Below, one piece after another: positions 1-9,260 of a stretch of DNA of 64,000 bases. Position numbers and translations under genes: made by a program. The DNA lies in assembly GCA_041494885.1 (NCBI GenBank), contig JBGQBO010000019.1, positions 35,003-99,002 of the forward strand. Direction: 5' to 3'. The notes under the pieces were generated by a model. It worked only from the letters and a program-made list of their open reading frames with translations. It had not been told where the DNA came from and did no database searches. This stretch comes from JAIQFV01 sp041494885. GTDB taxonomy: Bacteria > Acidobacteriota > Terriglobia > JAIQFV01. Numbering within the stretch: the stretch's first letter is position 1; every line of letters begins with the position of its first letter.

Positions 1-1
1 C

Positions 2-2143
2 TACACCCCGCTCGTGCAGGCGTTCCTGCGTCAAAGCAGCGTGCCGGATGGAGGACCGTTGAAGTCCCCCGGCACTGATTTCGGCGCCGTGGAGATTTAT
101 AATTGCGACATTCCCCTTCCCCAACTGTTTTTTTACGAATCCGAATTGTTTCCCCTGGCGAAGGTTGAACTGGAAGCGGCGAGCGACTCCGCGGCGGGCG
201 ACGGCGCGCCTCCCCGCATTCTCGGATTCGAGCTGCTGGATTCCCCGCGCGAATGCGATTACCCCCTTCCGCCCTTGCGGGTGCTACAACTCAAGCTGGA
301 GAATAGTTCTCACAACCCGGCGCATGGAGGCAGAAGCAACCTGGTCACCCTCATGGACGATCGCGAGATCGTTCTGGAAGGGGATCATCTCATTACCCAT
401 TTGAACAAACTGGTGGAGCGGGCCGATCCTCATCTCGTGCTCACGGATTGGGGTGATTCCTACATCTTGCCGCGGTTGTACCGCCTGGCGCGGCAGGAGC
501 GGACGCCCTTGAAACTCGACCGCAAAGGCGAGCCGCCGGCCCGCGTTCAAAAGGAGCGCAGCTATTTCAGCTACGGGCGGATTGTGCACGTGGACGCCAT
601 TCACACGCTGCGCGGCCGCTGGCACATCGACCGGCGCAACTCCTTTATCGCGCACGAAAGCGGGCTGGAAGGATTGTTTGAGCTGGCGCGGCTTTCGAAA
701 ATCCCGGTGCAACGGCTGGCCCGCCTCTCCACGGGGACGTGCATTTCCTCAATGCAGGTGGAAGTGGCGCTGCGCGAGAACTACCTGGTTCCCTACCGCA
801 AGCATGTGGCCGAGGACTTCAAAGACGGCCTGGAGCTGTTGACCATCGACAAGGGCGGCCTGACCTACGCGCCGATGCTGGGGTTTCACGACCAGGTGGC
901 TGAACTCGATTTCGCATCCATGTATCCGACGCTCATGCGCGATTACAACCTCAGCCCGGAAACGATCAATTGCGCCTGTTGTCCGGACGCTCCGCGCGTT
1001 CCTGAAACCGGCTATCGCATGTGCCAGCAGCGGCGGGGCCTCGTGCCCAAAGCGCTCGACCTCATTCTCGAAAAGCGCCGCCTCTATAAACAAAAAAAAC
1101 GCGCGGCGCTCACCCGCGCTGACTTTGAAATCAATGACCGCAAACAGACGGCCCTGAAATGGGTGCTGGTCACGTGCTTCGGGTATCTGGGTTACAAGAA
1201 TGCGCGCTTCGGGCGCATCGAAGCCCACGAAAGCACCACCGCTTATGGACGGGAGATTCTGCTGCTGGCCAAGGAGGTGGCCGAGCGCGCCGGCTATCAC
1301 ATGCTGCACGCCCTGACCGACGCCTTGTGGGTGCACAAACCGGGTGCCACGGCTGAAGATTTCGAGGACCTGGCCGGGCAGATCACCCGGCAGACCCGTA
1401 TCCCCATCGCGCTGGAGGGCGTGTATCGCTGGATTGCGTTTGCTCCGTCACGCCGCGACGCCCGGGTCAGCGTGCCGAACCGTTACTTTGGCCTGTTTGA
1501 ATCGGGCGAATTAAAAGTGCGGGGCATCGAGCTGCGCCGCTCCGACACCCCGATGTTCATCAAGCAGTTTCAGGCGCGCGCCCTGGAGGTATGGTCCTCT
1601 TGCCGTTCCCGCGAAGAATGCCGGCGGCGGGTACCCGAAATTTTGAAGGAGGTGGAAACGCGGGTGGCGGAACTGCAGGGCGGACAGATGGCACCCGAGG
1701 AACTGGCCATTTCCTTGCGGATCAGCCGCGATCCGCTTGACTACAAGGTGGCCTCCCTCACGGCCATCGTAAGCCAGGAACTGACTGCCCGAGGAGTTTC
1801 CCTCAGCCCGGGGGAACGCATTCAGTGCATCATCACGGATGCGGACGCGGCGCTGCCCTGCGACCGCGCCAAAGCCCTGGCCCATCTCGACGGCACCGTC
1901 ACCTACGACCGGGAAAAATACGAGGAGTTTTTATTCAAGGCCGCCGAAAGCTTGTTGATTCACTTCGGTTGGACTTTCGAGAAACTGAAAAAACAATTCG
2001 GGCAGAAGGACCTGCCCGAACACCAACGGCGTATCCCCCGTGGAAACAGCAGGACTCTGATCCCAACTCCCGTCCCCTGTTCAAAAGATATTCTGTTCGA
2101 GTTCAGCCCCCGAGAAAAGCAAACCGCAAAGATCGCAAAGTAG
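2..2143 (+). CDS. Family B DNA polymerase, 5'-truncated, degenerate catalytic motifs
   Basis: The reading frame enters from the left edge without a stop, so the true N-terminus is outside the window; the first in-frame start codon is GTG at 14 (numbering below uses it). Family B signatures are visible: motif A as DFASMYP with D299, a motif B region starting at K382 that reads KWVLVTCFG where KxxxNSxYG is usual, and motif C as HALTDAL, where D436 is kept but the first Asp of the usual DTD is Leu434. The N-terminal half has an RNase H-like exonuclease layout, but the ExoI DxE site reads LKLE (K94, E96), so proofreading is doubtful. It ends before a GT4 gene on the same strand and looks unrelated to the glycan cluster. 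An atypical or inactivated PolB lineage, such as the PolB2-like group, is an inference. Confidence 0.8.
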   Translation, partial: YTPLVQAFLRQSSVPDGGPLKSPGTDFGAVEIYNCDIPLPQLFFYESELFPLAKVELEAASDSAAGDGAPPRILGFELLDSPRECDYPLPPLRVLQLKLENSSHNPAHGGRSNLVTLMDDREIVLEGDHLITHLNKLVERADPHLVLTDWGDSYILPRLYRLARQERTPLKLDRKGEPPARVQKERSYFSYGRIVHVDAIHTLRGRWHIDRRNSFIAHESGLEGLFELARLSKIPVQRLARLSTGTCISSMQVEVALRENYLVPYRKHVAEDFKDGLELLTIDKGGLTYAPMLGFHDQVAELDFASMYPTLMRDYNLSPETINCACCPDAPRVPETGYRMCQQRRGLVPKALDLILEKRRLYKQKKRAALTRADFEINDRKQTALKWVLVTCFGYLGYKNARFGRIEAHESTTAYGREILLLAKEVAERAGYHMLHALTDALWVHKPGATAEDFEDLAGQITRQTRIPIALEGVYRWIAFAPSRRDARVSVPNRYFGLFESGELKVRGIELRRSDTPMFIKQFQARALEVWSSCRSREECRRRVPEILKEVETRVAELQGGQMAPEELAISLRISRDPLDYKVASLTAIVSQELTARGVSLSPGERIQCIITDADAALPCDRAKALAHLDGTVTYDREKYEEFLFKAAESLLIHFGWTFEKLKKQFGQKDLPEHQRRIPRGNSRTLIPTPVPCSKDILFEFSPREKQTAKIAK

Positions 2144-2266
2144 GCGCAAAGGGCACAAAAAGCTCTTGCCTTCGCTCCGCGCGGCGTCCTCCGCGCCCCT
2201 GGCGGTGCCCTCTGGACTTTCCAGAATTCAAAAAAACCATTCCCTGTCCGCATCCCTTGCGATAAG

Positions 2267-3400
2267 ATGCGCCCCATGAAAGTGGCTCTGGAGCTTGCCA
2301 AGATCAATGATTTCGGCGTGGGGACTTACATCCGGAACCTAGTCAGCCACCTGGCCAAGATCGATTCTACCAACACGTACTTTCTCCTCGAAGGTGAGTC
2401 CACGAACTCGGACCTTCTCCCGACCGCCGACAACTTCGAGCGGATTCACCTGAAGGAGCGGAAGCGTGGCGAGTTTCAACGGCGGGAGGTCGTGCGTTTC
2501 CTGAAGCGTCACGGGGTCGATGTCTGCCACATCCCCCACGATGACGTCCCGCGAAGGTTACCCTGTCGCTATCTGGTCACGGTCCACGATTGCGTGCACA
2601 TCCTCTACCCCCGAGCGAACGAATTCAGCTGGATGCGCGCCGCCCGCTTTCATGCCAAGCGGCGGCGGCTGCAACGTTCCGAGCACATTATCGCGGTTTC
2701 CGCAGCGACCAAGCGCGACGTCATCAGGCTGTACCAGATCCCCGAGAACAAGATCACGGTGATCCACAACGCGTTGGACGAGCGTCTCACCGGACTGCAG
2801 CCCGCGATGGACGCTCAAAGTGTCCTGGAACGTTACCAGATTCATGACCCCTATGTGCTGTATGCCGGCAATGTCCGCACCCACAAGAACGTGACGCGGC
2901 TGATTGAAGCCTTCGCCGTCGCCCGTACGGAGTTGAGGGAACATCCTAAATATTCGCGCCTGAAACTGCTGATTATCGGCGACGAGTTGGCCTCTCACCA
3001 GGCCCTACGCCGTACCGTCGTCATTAGCCGTGTCCAGAGCGAGGTGCGGTTTCTCGGATTTGTCCCCTATGAGATCCTGAAGGTCTTCTATGAGAATGCC
3101 AGCGCCTTCGTCTTTCCCTCGCTTTATGAAGGCTTCGGCCTCCCCCCGCTGGAGGCAATGGCCTTCGGAACGCCCGTGTTGACGTCAAACACCTCGTCGC
3201 TTCCCGAGGTAGTCGGAGACGCCGCCGTCATGGTCAACCCTGAAAACGTGTTTGAGATCGCGCGAGGGGTCAAGCAGATCCTGTGCGACGATGGCCTTCG
3301 CGAGCGGCTCATCCAGAAGGGCTTGGAGCAAATCAAGAAATTCTCCTGGTTGACGGCAGCTCAGGAAACCCACCGACTCTACCAGCTCATTCGCGGTTGA
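2267..3400 (+). CDS. Glycosyltransferase family 4
   Basis: GT-B fold retaining glycosyltransferase of 377 residues, full length for GT4. The C-terminal half has the nucleotide-sugar signature EGFGLPPLEAMAFGTPV, whose E-x7-E arrangement marks the family, followed by a GDAAVMVNP-type segment. The N-terminal half has GVGTYIRNL near residues 16-24, the usual glycine-containing acceptor loop. No signal peptide or membrane helix is seen, so it probably acts on the cytoplasmic membrane face. A second ATG at 2276 is an equally good start, since neither has a clear Shine-Dalgarno. It is the only GT gene of this block on the plus strand and converges with the minus-strand cluster that ends at 3510. Donor and acceptor cannot be read from sequence. 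Confidence 0.88.
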   Translation: MRPMKVALELAKINDFGVGTYIRNLVSHLAKIDSTNTYFLLEGESTNSDLLPTADNFERIHLKERKRGEFQRREVVRFLKRHGVDVCHIPHDDVPRRLPCRYLVTVHDCVHILYPRANEFSWMRAARFHAKRRRLQRSEHIIAVSAATKRDVIRLYQIPENKITVIHNALDERLTGLQPAMDAQSVLERYQIHDPYVLYAGNVRTHKNVTRLIEAFAVARTELREHPKYSRLKLLIIGDELASHQALRRTVVISRVQSEVRFLGFVPYEILKVFYENASAFVFPSLYEGFGLPPLEAMAFGTPVLTSNTSSLPEVVGDAAVMVNPENVFEIARGVKQILCDDGLRERLIQKGLEQIKKFSWLTAAQETHRLYQLIRG

Positions 3401-3408
3401 AATCCTCA

Positions 3409-3486
3409 GAGTGGGGCAGGCGTCCTCGCCTGCCTCAAGCAGAAGTGCCGGATGTTTGGGGGCAGGCGAGGACGCCCGCCCCACTC
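3409..3486. repeat. Long inverted repeat between convergent genes
   Basis: A 26-base arm at 3409-3434 and its complement at 3461-3486 match at all but one position, with a 26-base loop. It lies between the convergent GT4 gene and the GT2 gene, where it could end transcription from both sides, although neither side has a T-run. It resembles a dispersed REP-like element; no second copy was noticed in the window. Confidence 0.8.
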
Positions 3487-3509
3487 CCCTCGCCCGCTTG
3501 GCAGACGAT

Positions 3510-4538
3510 TTAGAGTGGGGTGTCCTTCGAAAACGCGGTGGGATGCCAGTGAATCCATCGATGTAAAGAAGCAAAGGGGACCCTTCGCTTTTCCAGGATT
3601 TTTCTCCGCCTTTCCCATCGCCCGCTAAAATTTCGGATCACAAAACCCAACCCGGGGAGGGAGGACCGTTCGAACAGGATCGTGTAGCCGATGACCGCAC
3701 AGTCTCTGAACACCATGGAAAGGAAGAATCGCGCACAAGTCTGCCACGCCACATTGTTGAGGCGAAAAAGAAACCGGTTTTTTACTGAATGCATGTTCAG
3801 CGTGGCGGCCACACGGGAGCGCCCGGCGGGAAGCACCTTGCGGACATGGTAGCCCACGGCCTGTGGTGTATACAGGCACCGCCAACCCGAGCTTTGCATC
3901 CGCCAGGCGAGATCCGCGTCTTCACGGTAGGCAAAGAAGGCTTCGTCAAAATACTCCTCGTCGATCCGGATCTCCTCCAACATTTCGCGCCGGTAGAAGG
4001 CCGCGGCCCCGGTCACTCCGAAAACCCATTCCTCCTGGCTGAATCGGCCCCCCTCGACCTCATTTGACCCCCGGTCAAAGTGGCGGAACGAGGGCACAAA
4101 ATAGGTCCCCGTTGAATCGAGCACTCCTTCCTTCCGCGCGGCCGCCAGGCCTGCCTCCGGCGTGCGGAGCCGATACAGCTTTCCGGCGACCGCCCCAATC
4201 CGCGGGTTCTCCCGTACTGCCTTCACGGCGACCTCAAGATAATCCCTCTCAAGGTAACAATCCGGGTTCAAAACCAGGACAAACTCCGATCCCGATGCTC
4301 GAATGATTCGGTTGTGGGCGGTGCAGAAGCCCACATTGTTCTCCGAGCACAAAAGCGTGATGCGGGGATCTGAGACCGCTTTCAGAAATTCTGCGGTGCC
4401 ATCCGTTGAGGCGTTATCCCAAATGTGAATGTCAAAGGAATCGAACGACTGAGCGCTGAGGCATTGAAGGCAGCGTTCGATCTCATCACGCGCATTGAAC
4501 GTCACAATGGAGACCGTGATCAGGGGCGCCATTGCCAT
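3510..4538 (-). CDS. Glycosyltransferase family 2
   Basis: Inverting GT-A glycosyltransferase of about 342 residues. The N-terminus reads ITVSIVTFNARDEIERCL, the standard GT2 opening, followed by a DNASTDGT segment and the nucleotide-binding DPDCYLERDYL-like NPDCY motif; a later YREDADLAWR segment corresponds to the ED acidic motif. A longer frame is open upstream to 4877, but it overlaps the next gene and lacks GT2 similarity. The ATG at 4538 (or 4532) is therefore preferred, overlapping the upstream stop codon region by 19 bases, which suggests translational coupling. It is the last gene of the minus-strand glycan operon. It resembles rhamnosyl- and dTDP-sugar-using GT2 enzymes, but specificity is not predictable. 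Confidence 0.85.
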   Translation of the reverse strand: MAMAPLITVSIVTFNARDEIERCLQCLSAQSFDSFDIHIWDNASTDGTAEFLKAVSDPRITLLCSENNVGFCTAHNRIIRASGSEFVLVLNPDCYLERDYLEVAVKAVRENPRIGAVAGKLYRLRTPEAGLAAARKEGVLDSTGTYFVPSFRHFDRGSNEVEGGRFSQEEWVFGVTGAAAFYRREMLEEIRIDEEYFDEAFFAYREDADLAWRMQSSGWRCLYTPQAVGYHVRKVLPAGRSRVAATLNMHSVKNRFLFRLNNVAWQTCARFFLSMVFRDCAVIGYTILFERSSLPGLGFVIRNFSGRWERRRKILEKRRVPFASLHRWIHWHPTAFSKDTPL

Positions 4539-5521
4539 AGGGCCCCCTTCATCACATTCCAATAAGCCCGCTGTAAAGCGCCACGGACCTGGCCCTCCGG
4601 CCTTTTCCCGTAATCCGCGTCCCGTCGATGCAGCCCGGCGGACGGACTCACCGTGAGGACCAACATCCGCATCACCATCCCGAGGACCAGGGTCACCCTC
4701 AGCAAAACGGTCTTGGCCCCACCGAAATGTTTCCTGGAATAACGCACCATATTGAGAAAAAAATACTCCGAAGCTTGTCCGGCAACCATCGATTGAGCGC
4801 TCGATCCGCCGGCGTGAACCACAGTGGCCCCTGCGCAATAGACGACCCGGGCGCCTCGGAACCGGAGACGCTGACACAGGTCGACATCCTCAAACCATGC
4901 CGGGTGGAACCGTTCATCAAATCCCCCTATCTCTTCGAAGAGGGCACGGCGAACCATGAAGCAGGCTCCAGCGGGTTGTTCCACTTCAGCGTCTTTATCA
5001 AAGGCGAAATCAAACCGGCGATAATGCTTATTCCATGCGTTTCTCGGGAAGACCCGGTTCACCAGCAGGGATTCCAGGCACAAATCCATCGCACGGGGAA
5101 GGGAGCGGATGGCAAATCCGGATTGGGGGGCCCCGCCGGGACTGACCAGCCTTCCACCCACCGCACCATTTCGAGGGTCGGATTCAAGAGCGGACACCAA
5201 GGCGGGGATGGTCTCCGCTTGGATCTCGCAGTCAGGGTTCAGGAAGAGGATCGCACTGCATTCGCCGGACTTTGCGCCCTGGTTACAGGCGGCTGCGAAA
5301 CCGCGATTCGCAGGGTTCTCAATGAGCTTCGACATCTCATCCCGGTGGGCTCGCAAGATTTCCAGCGTGGAATCCTGAGATGCATTATCGATGATCATCA
5401 GCCGGGAGTTGGAAGCCCGGTATTGACGCAGTGAAGCCAGGCATCGATCCAGGGTGTGGGCGCTGTTCCACGTCACGACCACGATGTCAACGGGTGAGGC
5501 GCTCAAGGTGGGTGATCGCAT
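4520..5521 (-). CDS. Glycosyltransferase family 2
   Basis: 333-residue GT2 enzyme. It opens with VDIVVVTWNSAHTLDRCL, continues with the DNASQDSTLEIL nucleotide-binding region, FLNPDCEIQ (metal-binding DxD equivalent) and WFEDVDLCQRLR, the ED acidic motif near the catalytic base. A hydrophobic stretch close to the C-terminus (VLLRVTLVLGMVMRMLVL) probably anchors it at the membrane. The gene lies 11 bases downstream of a GT4 gene and overlaps the next GT2 gene, so all three are likely co-transcribed. It is closely comparable to its downstream neighbour in architecture; the two may add consecutive residues to a repeat unit. Confidence 0.88.
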   Translation of the reverse strand: MRSPTLSASPVDIVVVTWNSAHTLDRCLASLRQYRASNSRLMIIDNASQDSTLEILRAHRDEMSKLIENPANRGFAAACNQGAKSGECSAILFLNPDCEIQAETIPALVSALESDPRNGAVGGRLVSPGGAPQSGFAIRSLPRAMDLCLESLLVNRVFPRNAWNKHYRRFDFAFDKDAEVEQPAGACFMVRRALFEEIGGFDERFHPAWFEDVDLCQRLRFRGARVVYCAGATVVHAGGSSAQSMVAGQASEYFFLNMVRYSRKHFGGAKTVLLRVTLVLGMVMRMLVLTVSPSAGLHRRDADYGKRPEGQVRGALQRAYWNVMKGALWQWRP

Positions 5522-5532
5522 TCGGGCACGAA

Positions 5533-6927
5533 TCAGTGCGGAGCCAGGGCTGCACCGAGGCTCTTCACGGGATCGGTCGCTGCCTCACGCCCGAGAAGAT
5601 TTCTATACGCCCTCTCCAGCTCGTCCGTATTCCGCTCAACCGTTTGAACGGTGGAGCGATCGGGACGCAGGCGATCCAGCAGGCCCCGGTCAGCCAGGAC
5701 TTCTCGCATGCGGTCGCACAACGCCTGGGAACTTCCCGCTTTGAAGGTCAGCCCATTCCTGCCATGCAGGACGATTTCTGCCATCCCTCCCAAGTCGCTG
5801 CAAATCACGGGCGTTTCAGTGGCCAAAGCGGCATAGACCACGAGGGGGGTGTTTTCATACCAATTTGAAGGAACAATCAGGACATCGATCTGACGGAGTA
5901 TTTCGCCCATGTTCTGGTGTGGAAAAGTTCCCCCAAACTCAATCCGGGAATCACCGGCGGCGAGTTGGCGAATCCTTGTCCCGTAAGGGGCATCAAATTC
6001 CAGGCTCCCATAAACGCAGAGCTTCACCGGCTCATCCTTCCCCAGTTCCTTGAAGGCCTCAATCAGAATATGCACTCCTTTGTGTTTCGAAATCGTCCCG
6101 ATAAAGCCGAATCTCAAAACGGGAGACGGGGTTTTCCGAGTATTGGATTCCAACAGGGGCGACCGGACCCCAAACGGAATGTGCAGGCGATTCGCATTGG
6201 TGAGCCCGTTCCGGATGAACATCGATTCCAGGAAGCTTGAGGGAGAAATAAAAAGCCCAACCGAGTTAAACACATTCCTGTTCCATTCGGCGCGCAATCC
6301 GGCCGCCTTCAAAACGCGAAATTGCCAGATCGGTTTTGAGCCCAGCTCGACGGCGGCCCGGACCAGCCTTTTCAAAATATCGTCCGGCAAAGCCTTGATC
6401 AACCAGCGGTACTTCTTGGCACGATTCGAGAGATGGGTGTAACAGCGGAGACAATCGGCAATATTCGTGGGGCCTTCACACAGCGTGTTATTCCACCGCA
6501 GCAACTGCGAATTGGGACACACCAGCCAGAAATCCGTGGCGGTGAAGGCCGTGGGGATGTTGAGTTTGCGGGCGGCCGTAAAGACGGCGGTCGAAAGATA
6601 ACCGAAATGGTGGGCATGGATGATGTCGGGACGGATTTTCGTATAGTAATCCATCAGATGCCGCTCCACATACGGATTGAAATACTCCGCGCGGACCGGG
6701 TCGTCCATGAGCATGATGTTCAGAAACACTCGATGGACTTTCAAATCGCTATAGACATCATCATGGGCACGGACTTCATTGCGCTTGCCCGTCTTGAAGG
6801 ACTCACACGCCAGCACATGGACATCGTGGCCGCGGCGTTTCATTTCCGTGGCGATGTTATAGGTGTACACCTCCGTCCCTCCATAATACTTCGGCAAAAA
6901 GAGATGGGAGGCGTAAAGGATTTTCAT
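5533..6927 (-). CDS. Glycosyltransferase family 4, Cys-containing subtype
   Basis: 464-residue GT-B enzyme. The N-terminus MKILYASHLFLPKYYGGTEV shows the typical GT4 N-lobe with the GG loop. The middle carries a WLVCPNSQLLRW segment and paired cysteines (CEGPTNIADCLRC) that recur in two other GT4 enzymes of this window (at 15.3 and 22.5 kb), indicating a shared subfamily. The C-lobe contains FGFIGTISKHKGVHIL and YENTPLVVYAALATETPVI with the family's Glu residues. It is preceded by a methyltransferase gene ending 9 bases upstream and followed by GT2 genes, all on the same strand. Substrate unknown. Confidence 0.88.
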   Translation of the reverse strand: MKILYASHLFLPKYYGGTEVYTYNIATEMKRRGHDVHVLACESFKTGKRNEVRAHDDVYSDLKVHRVFLNIMLMDDPVRAEYFNPYVERHLMDYYTKIRPDIIHAHHFGYLSTAVFTAARKLNIPTAFTATDFWLVCPNSQLLRWNNTLCEGPTNIADCLRCYTHLSNRAKKYRWLIKALPDDILKRLVRAAVELGSKPIWQFRVLKAAGLRAEWNRNVFNSVGLFISPSSFLESMFIRNGLTNANRLHIPFGVRSPLLESNTRKTPSPVLRFGFIGTISKHKGVHILIEAFKELGKDEPVKLCVYGSLEFDAPYGTRIRQLAAGDSRIEFGGTFPHQNMGEILRQIDVLIVPSNWYENTPLVVYAALATETPVICSDLGGMAEIVLHGRNGLTFKAGSSQALCDRMREVLADRGLLDRLRPDRSTVQTVERNTDELERAYRNLLGREAATDPVKSLGAALAPH

Positions 6928-6936
6928 CGACCCTTT

Positions 6937-7917
6937 CTACTTTCTGGCCAACACAAAGATTCCGGTATCGACAAGCCTGGGATCGAGCATTCCCCACGTC
7001 ATCGAAAGCCGGCGTGGTACTTCCTTGAGCACCCGGACGAATGCCGCATAGACCCACCACCGGGGATCGAGGCGTGTTTCGTGACGGGATCGTAATTCGA
7101 GCGCCCATCCCAGGATAGACTCAATCCAGTCACACGATGCCAGGCGCAGGTCCCGGTGGATGCCTTTGACCTCAACCATTTGAAGGTTGAACCTTGTGGA
7201 CAAATATTGCTGAATCGTCTTGAAATCAAAATACAGCAGATGCTCGGGGGGCTTATACTCCGCCCACTGCGGAGGGAAGCGTTGCGCCGTCAGATTGCGA
7301 GTGTTGGGGGTCGTCAGCGCGAGCAGACCTCCGGGTTGCAGCAGGGGGAGAACTTCGCCTACCACCTTGTCCGGCTGGGGCAAATGCTCGATCACTTCCC
7401 ACAGGGTAATCACATCAAAAGATCCGGATTGGCCGGGGAGATCGTGAACAGAGGAGTAGACCCGCACCCCGGCTCGACGCTCTGCTTCCTGACGGCACGA
7501 CTCGGACATTTCCACTCCGTACGCTTCCCATCCCGCTTCCCGCGCCAACTTCAGAAATTCTCCATTGCCGCAGCCCAGGTCGAGTAGCCTTCCTCCCTTT
7601 GAATGCCCGTTCAAAACTCGCAAGTGGGATCGAAATGAATCCAGATAGATTTCCCGCCGGGCCTCGTAATCAGAGTATCCAAAAGATCCGTCGCTTTGAA
7701 AGTAATCCAGCTCCTGATAAAAACGTGAAAGAAATTCCTCATCCGGCATCGGGGCGACGAACTGGAAACCACATTGCGTGCACCCGCAAATATCATACCC
7801 ATTCTTATTGAGCTGCAACTCCAAGCTTCCACCCCCGCACACCAGACAATTTGCTGGAGGCGTCACCGCCCAGGGGTCTGCCCTGTTCTCTCGCTTATCT
7901 ATTGCTACCCTGTTCAC
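6937..7917 (-). CDS. Class I SAM-dependent methyltransferase with N-terminal Cys pairs
   Basis: Rossmann methyltransferase with motif I RLLDLGCGNGEF and a VIEHLPQPDKV post-motif typical of the Methyltransf_23 group. Before the catalytic domain there is a CLVCGG and CGCTQCGF arrangement that looks like a small zinc-binding knuckle. The frame is open further upstream to 7971, but that extension is translated from a short-period intergenic repeat and is not credible protein; GTG at 7917 or GTG at 7866 is a better start, and the choice remains open. It sits at the head of the GT4-GT2-GT2 group and likely methylates a sugar or a glycolipid intermediate. Confidence 0.82.
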   Translation of the reverse strand: MNRVAIDKRENRADPWAVTPPANCLVCGGGSLELQLNKNGYDICGCTQCGFQFVAPMPDEEFLSRFYQELDYFQSDGSFGYSDYEARREIYLDSFRSHLRVLNGHSKGGRLLDLGCGNGEFLKLAREAGWEAYGVEMSESCRQEAERRAGVRVYSSVHDLPGQSGSFDVITLWEVIEHLPQPDKVVGEVLPLLQPGGLLALTTPNTRNLTAQRFPPQWAEYKPPEHLLYFDFKTIQQYLSTRFNLQMVEVKGIHRDLRLASCDWIESILGWALELRSRHETRLDPRWWVYAAFVRVLKEVPRRLSMTWGMLDPRLVDTGIFVLARK

Positions 7918-7935
7918 TCGTCTGCCTTTAAGACA

Positions 7936-8214
7936 ATGTTCAAAGTTCAAGATCCAAAGTCCAAAGTCCAAAGAAATTCAGTTCCAAGTTCAAGGTTCAA
8001 AGTTCAAAGTCAACAAATCCACCTTTTTCAGTTCTGCCTCCCAGCCTCCGGCTTCTGGCGTCGGACTTCTGACTTCGAAAGAGGGTGCGCCTCTGTGCGC
8101 CCCTACGGGGACCTCTGACTTCCGACTTCTGACTTCTGACCTCCGAATTCTTTCCCCTATTCCCTAATACCTATCCCCTGTCCCCTGACACCTGACACCC
8201 GGCCCCTGACACCT
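7936..8214. repeat. Composite short-period repeat tract (copy 1)
   Basis: Three tracts lie in succession: CAAAGTC/TTCAAAG heptads at about 7939-8012, CTGACTTC/CCGACTTC octads at about 8069-8145, and CCTGACACC units at about 8172-8214. The same three unit types in the same order appear at 35576-35804. Between them they fill the whole gap between the methyltransferase and the SDR gene. They produce spurious open frames rich in LDFGLWTL when translated. Confidence 0.85.
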
Positions 8215-9159
8215 CTACGCCTGCTTCTTCACCCACTCCCAGGTGCATCGAATCCCCTCCTCCAGACCCACTCGAGGCGACCAGTTCAGAGTACTTCGGA
8301 TGGCGGTATTATCCAGGATATTTTTCGGCACATCTAGAGCTCGTTCCGGTTCCCTGAGAATCTCGGGGCTGGATCCCGTGACCCGCAGCAGAATCTCCAG
8401 AAGCTCTGAGACGGAAACCCCACGATTTGCGGACACATTGAATATCCGCCGATCTCCGGAGTACTCCATCGCCAGACGCATCGCGCGGACGACGTCGCGA
8501 ACGTACAGGAAATCGCGCGTCACCGATCCATCCCCCCAAAGATGAATGGGGCGTTGGTGGGCCAGGCACCCCAGAAAGACCGCGATCACCCCCTGTGAAG
8601 CATCCAGTCTTTGCCGCTCACCATAAGGATTGGAAATGCGAAGAATCGTATAATCCATCCCTTGAAGATGGTAGAAAAGATGCAGGTACTTCTCGATCGC
8701 CAATTTCGAAATGCCATAGGAACAGAGGGGATGGGTTGGATGCGATTCATCGATCGGAAGACGCTCCGGAATTCCGTAGACGGTGCCTCCTGATGAGGCA
8801 AAAATAACTTTTCTGACCTTCTCTTTTCGACAGAGCTCGAACAGCTTCACGGAGCCGATGACATTGGACTCGATGTCATACACCGGATTCGAGTTGGAAT
8901 TGGCAGGAAGGGTGGTTCCGACGAGATGGAACACAAAATCCATTCCGGGAACCACGGCCTGAAGATCGGACTCATTTGAAAAATCCCCTTCAATGATTTC
9001 GATGCGCTCGGCAATCTCCGCCAGGTTGCGACGGTCGCGATTGGCCCGGTCAAAAACCCGCACCGAACATCCCGATCCCAACAACTCCTCTGCCAGATGG
9101 GAGCCCATAAAACCGCCCCCTCCCAGGATAAGGCAGCGTGCCTTCTTGTTTGGAGACAC
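8215..9159 (-). CDS. NAD-dependent epimerase/dehydratase (extended SDR)
   Basis: 314-residue extended short-chain dehydrogenase/reductase. The N-terminal nucleotide-binding motif is GGGGFMGSHL and the catalytic YxxxK is YGISK; the preceding Ser lies in FASSGGTVYG. The family uses NAD(P) to epimerise or dehydrate nucleotide sugars. A conserved WGDGSVTRDFLYVRDV segment marks substrate-binding SDRs of the UDP-hexose 4-epimerase type. It is next to GalE and UDP-glucuronate decarboxylase on the same strand, so a nucleotide-sugar supply role is likely. It is distinct from GalE in sequence, and its substrate is unknown. It does not look like RmlD, which is missing here. Confidence 0.87.
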   Translation of the reverse strand: MSPNKKARCLILGGGGFMGSHLAEELLGSGCSVRVFDRANRDRRNLAEIAERIEIIEGDFSNESDLQAVVPGMDFVFHLVGTTLPANSNSNPVYDIESNVIGSVKLFELCRKEKVRKVIFASSGGTVYGIPERLPIDESHPTHPLCSYGISKLAIEKYLHLFYHLQGMDYTILRISNPYGERQRLDASQGVIAVFLGCLAHQRPIHLWGDGSVTRDFLYVRDVVRAMRLAMEYSGDRRIFNVSANRGVSVSELLEILLRVTGSSPEILREPERALDVPKNILDNTAIRSTLNWSPRVGLEEGIRCTWEWVKKQA

Positions 9160-9260
9160 AAACAGTCTACCTTTCGTACCCCCCGCCTGATGATCTCAGC
9201 GATCTCTGCGTGCTCTGCGATCAATGACCCGTTGGGCAGGTCTCATTATAGCATTCGATT

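Noticed and set aside
7918..7971. N-terminal extension of the methyltransferase
   Set aside because: It translates repeat sequence (DFGLWILNF) rather than conserved protein.
8215..9159. RmlD candidate
   Set aside because: Motifs fit an extended epimerase/dehydratase; the WGDGSVTRDFLYV segment is not an RmlD feature.
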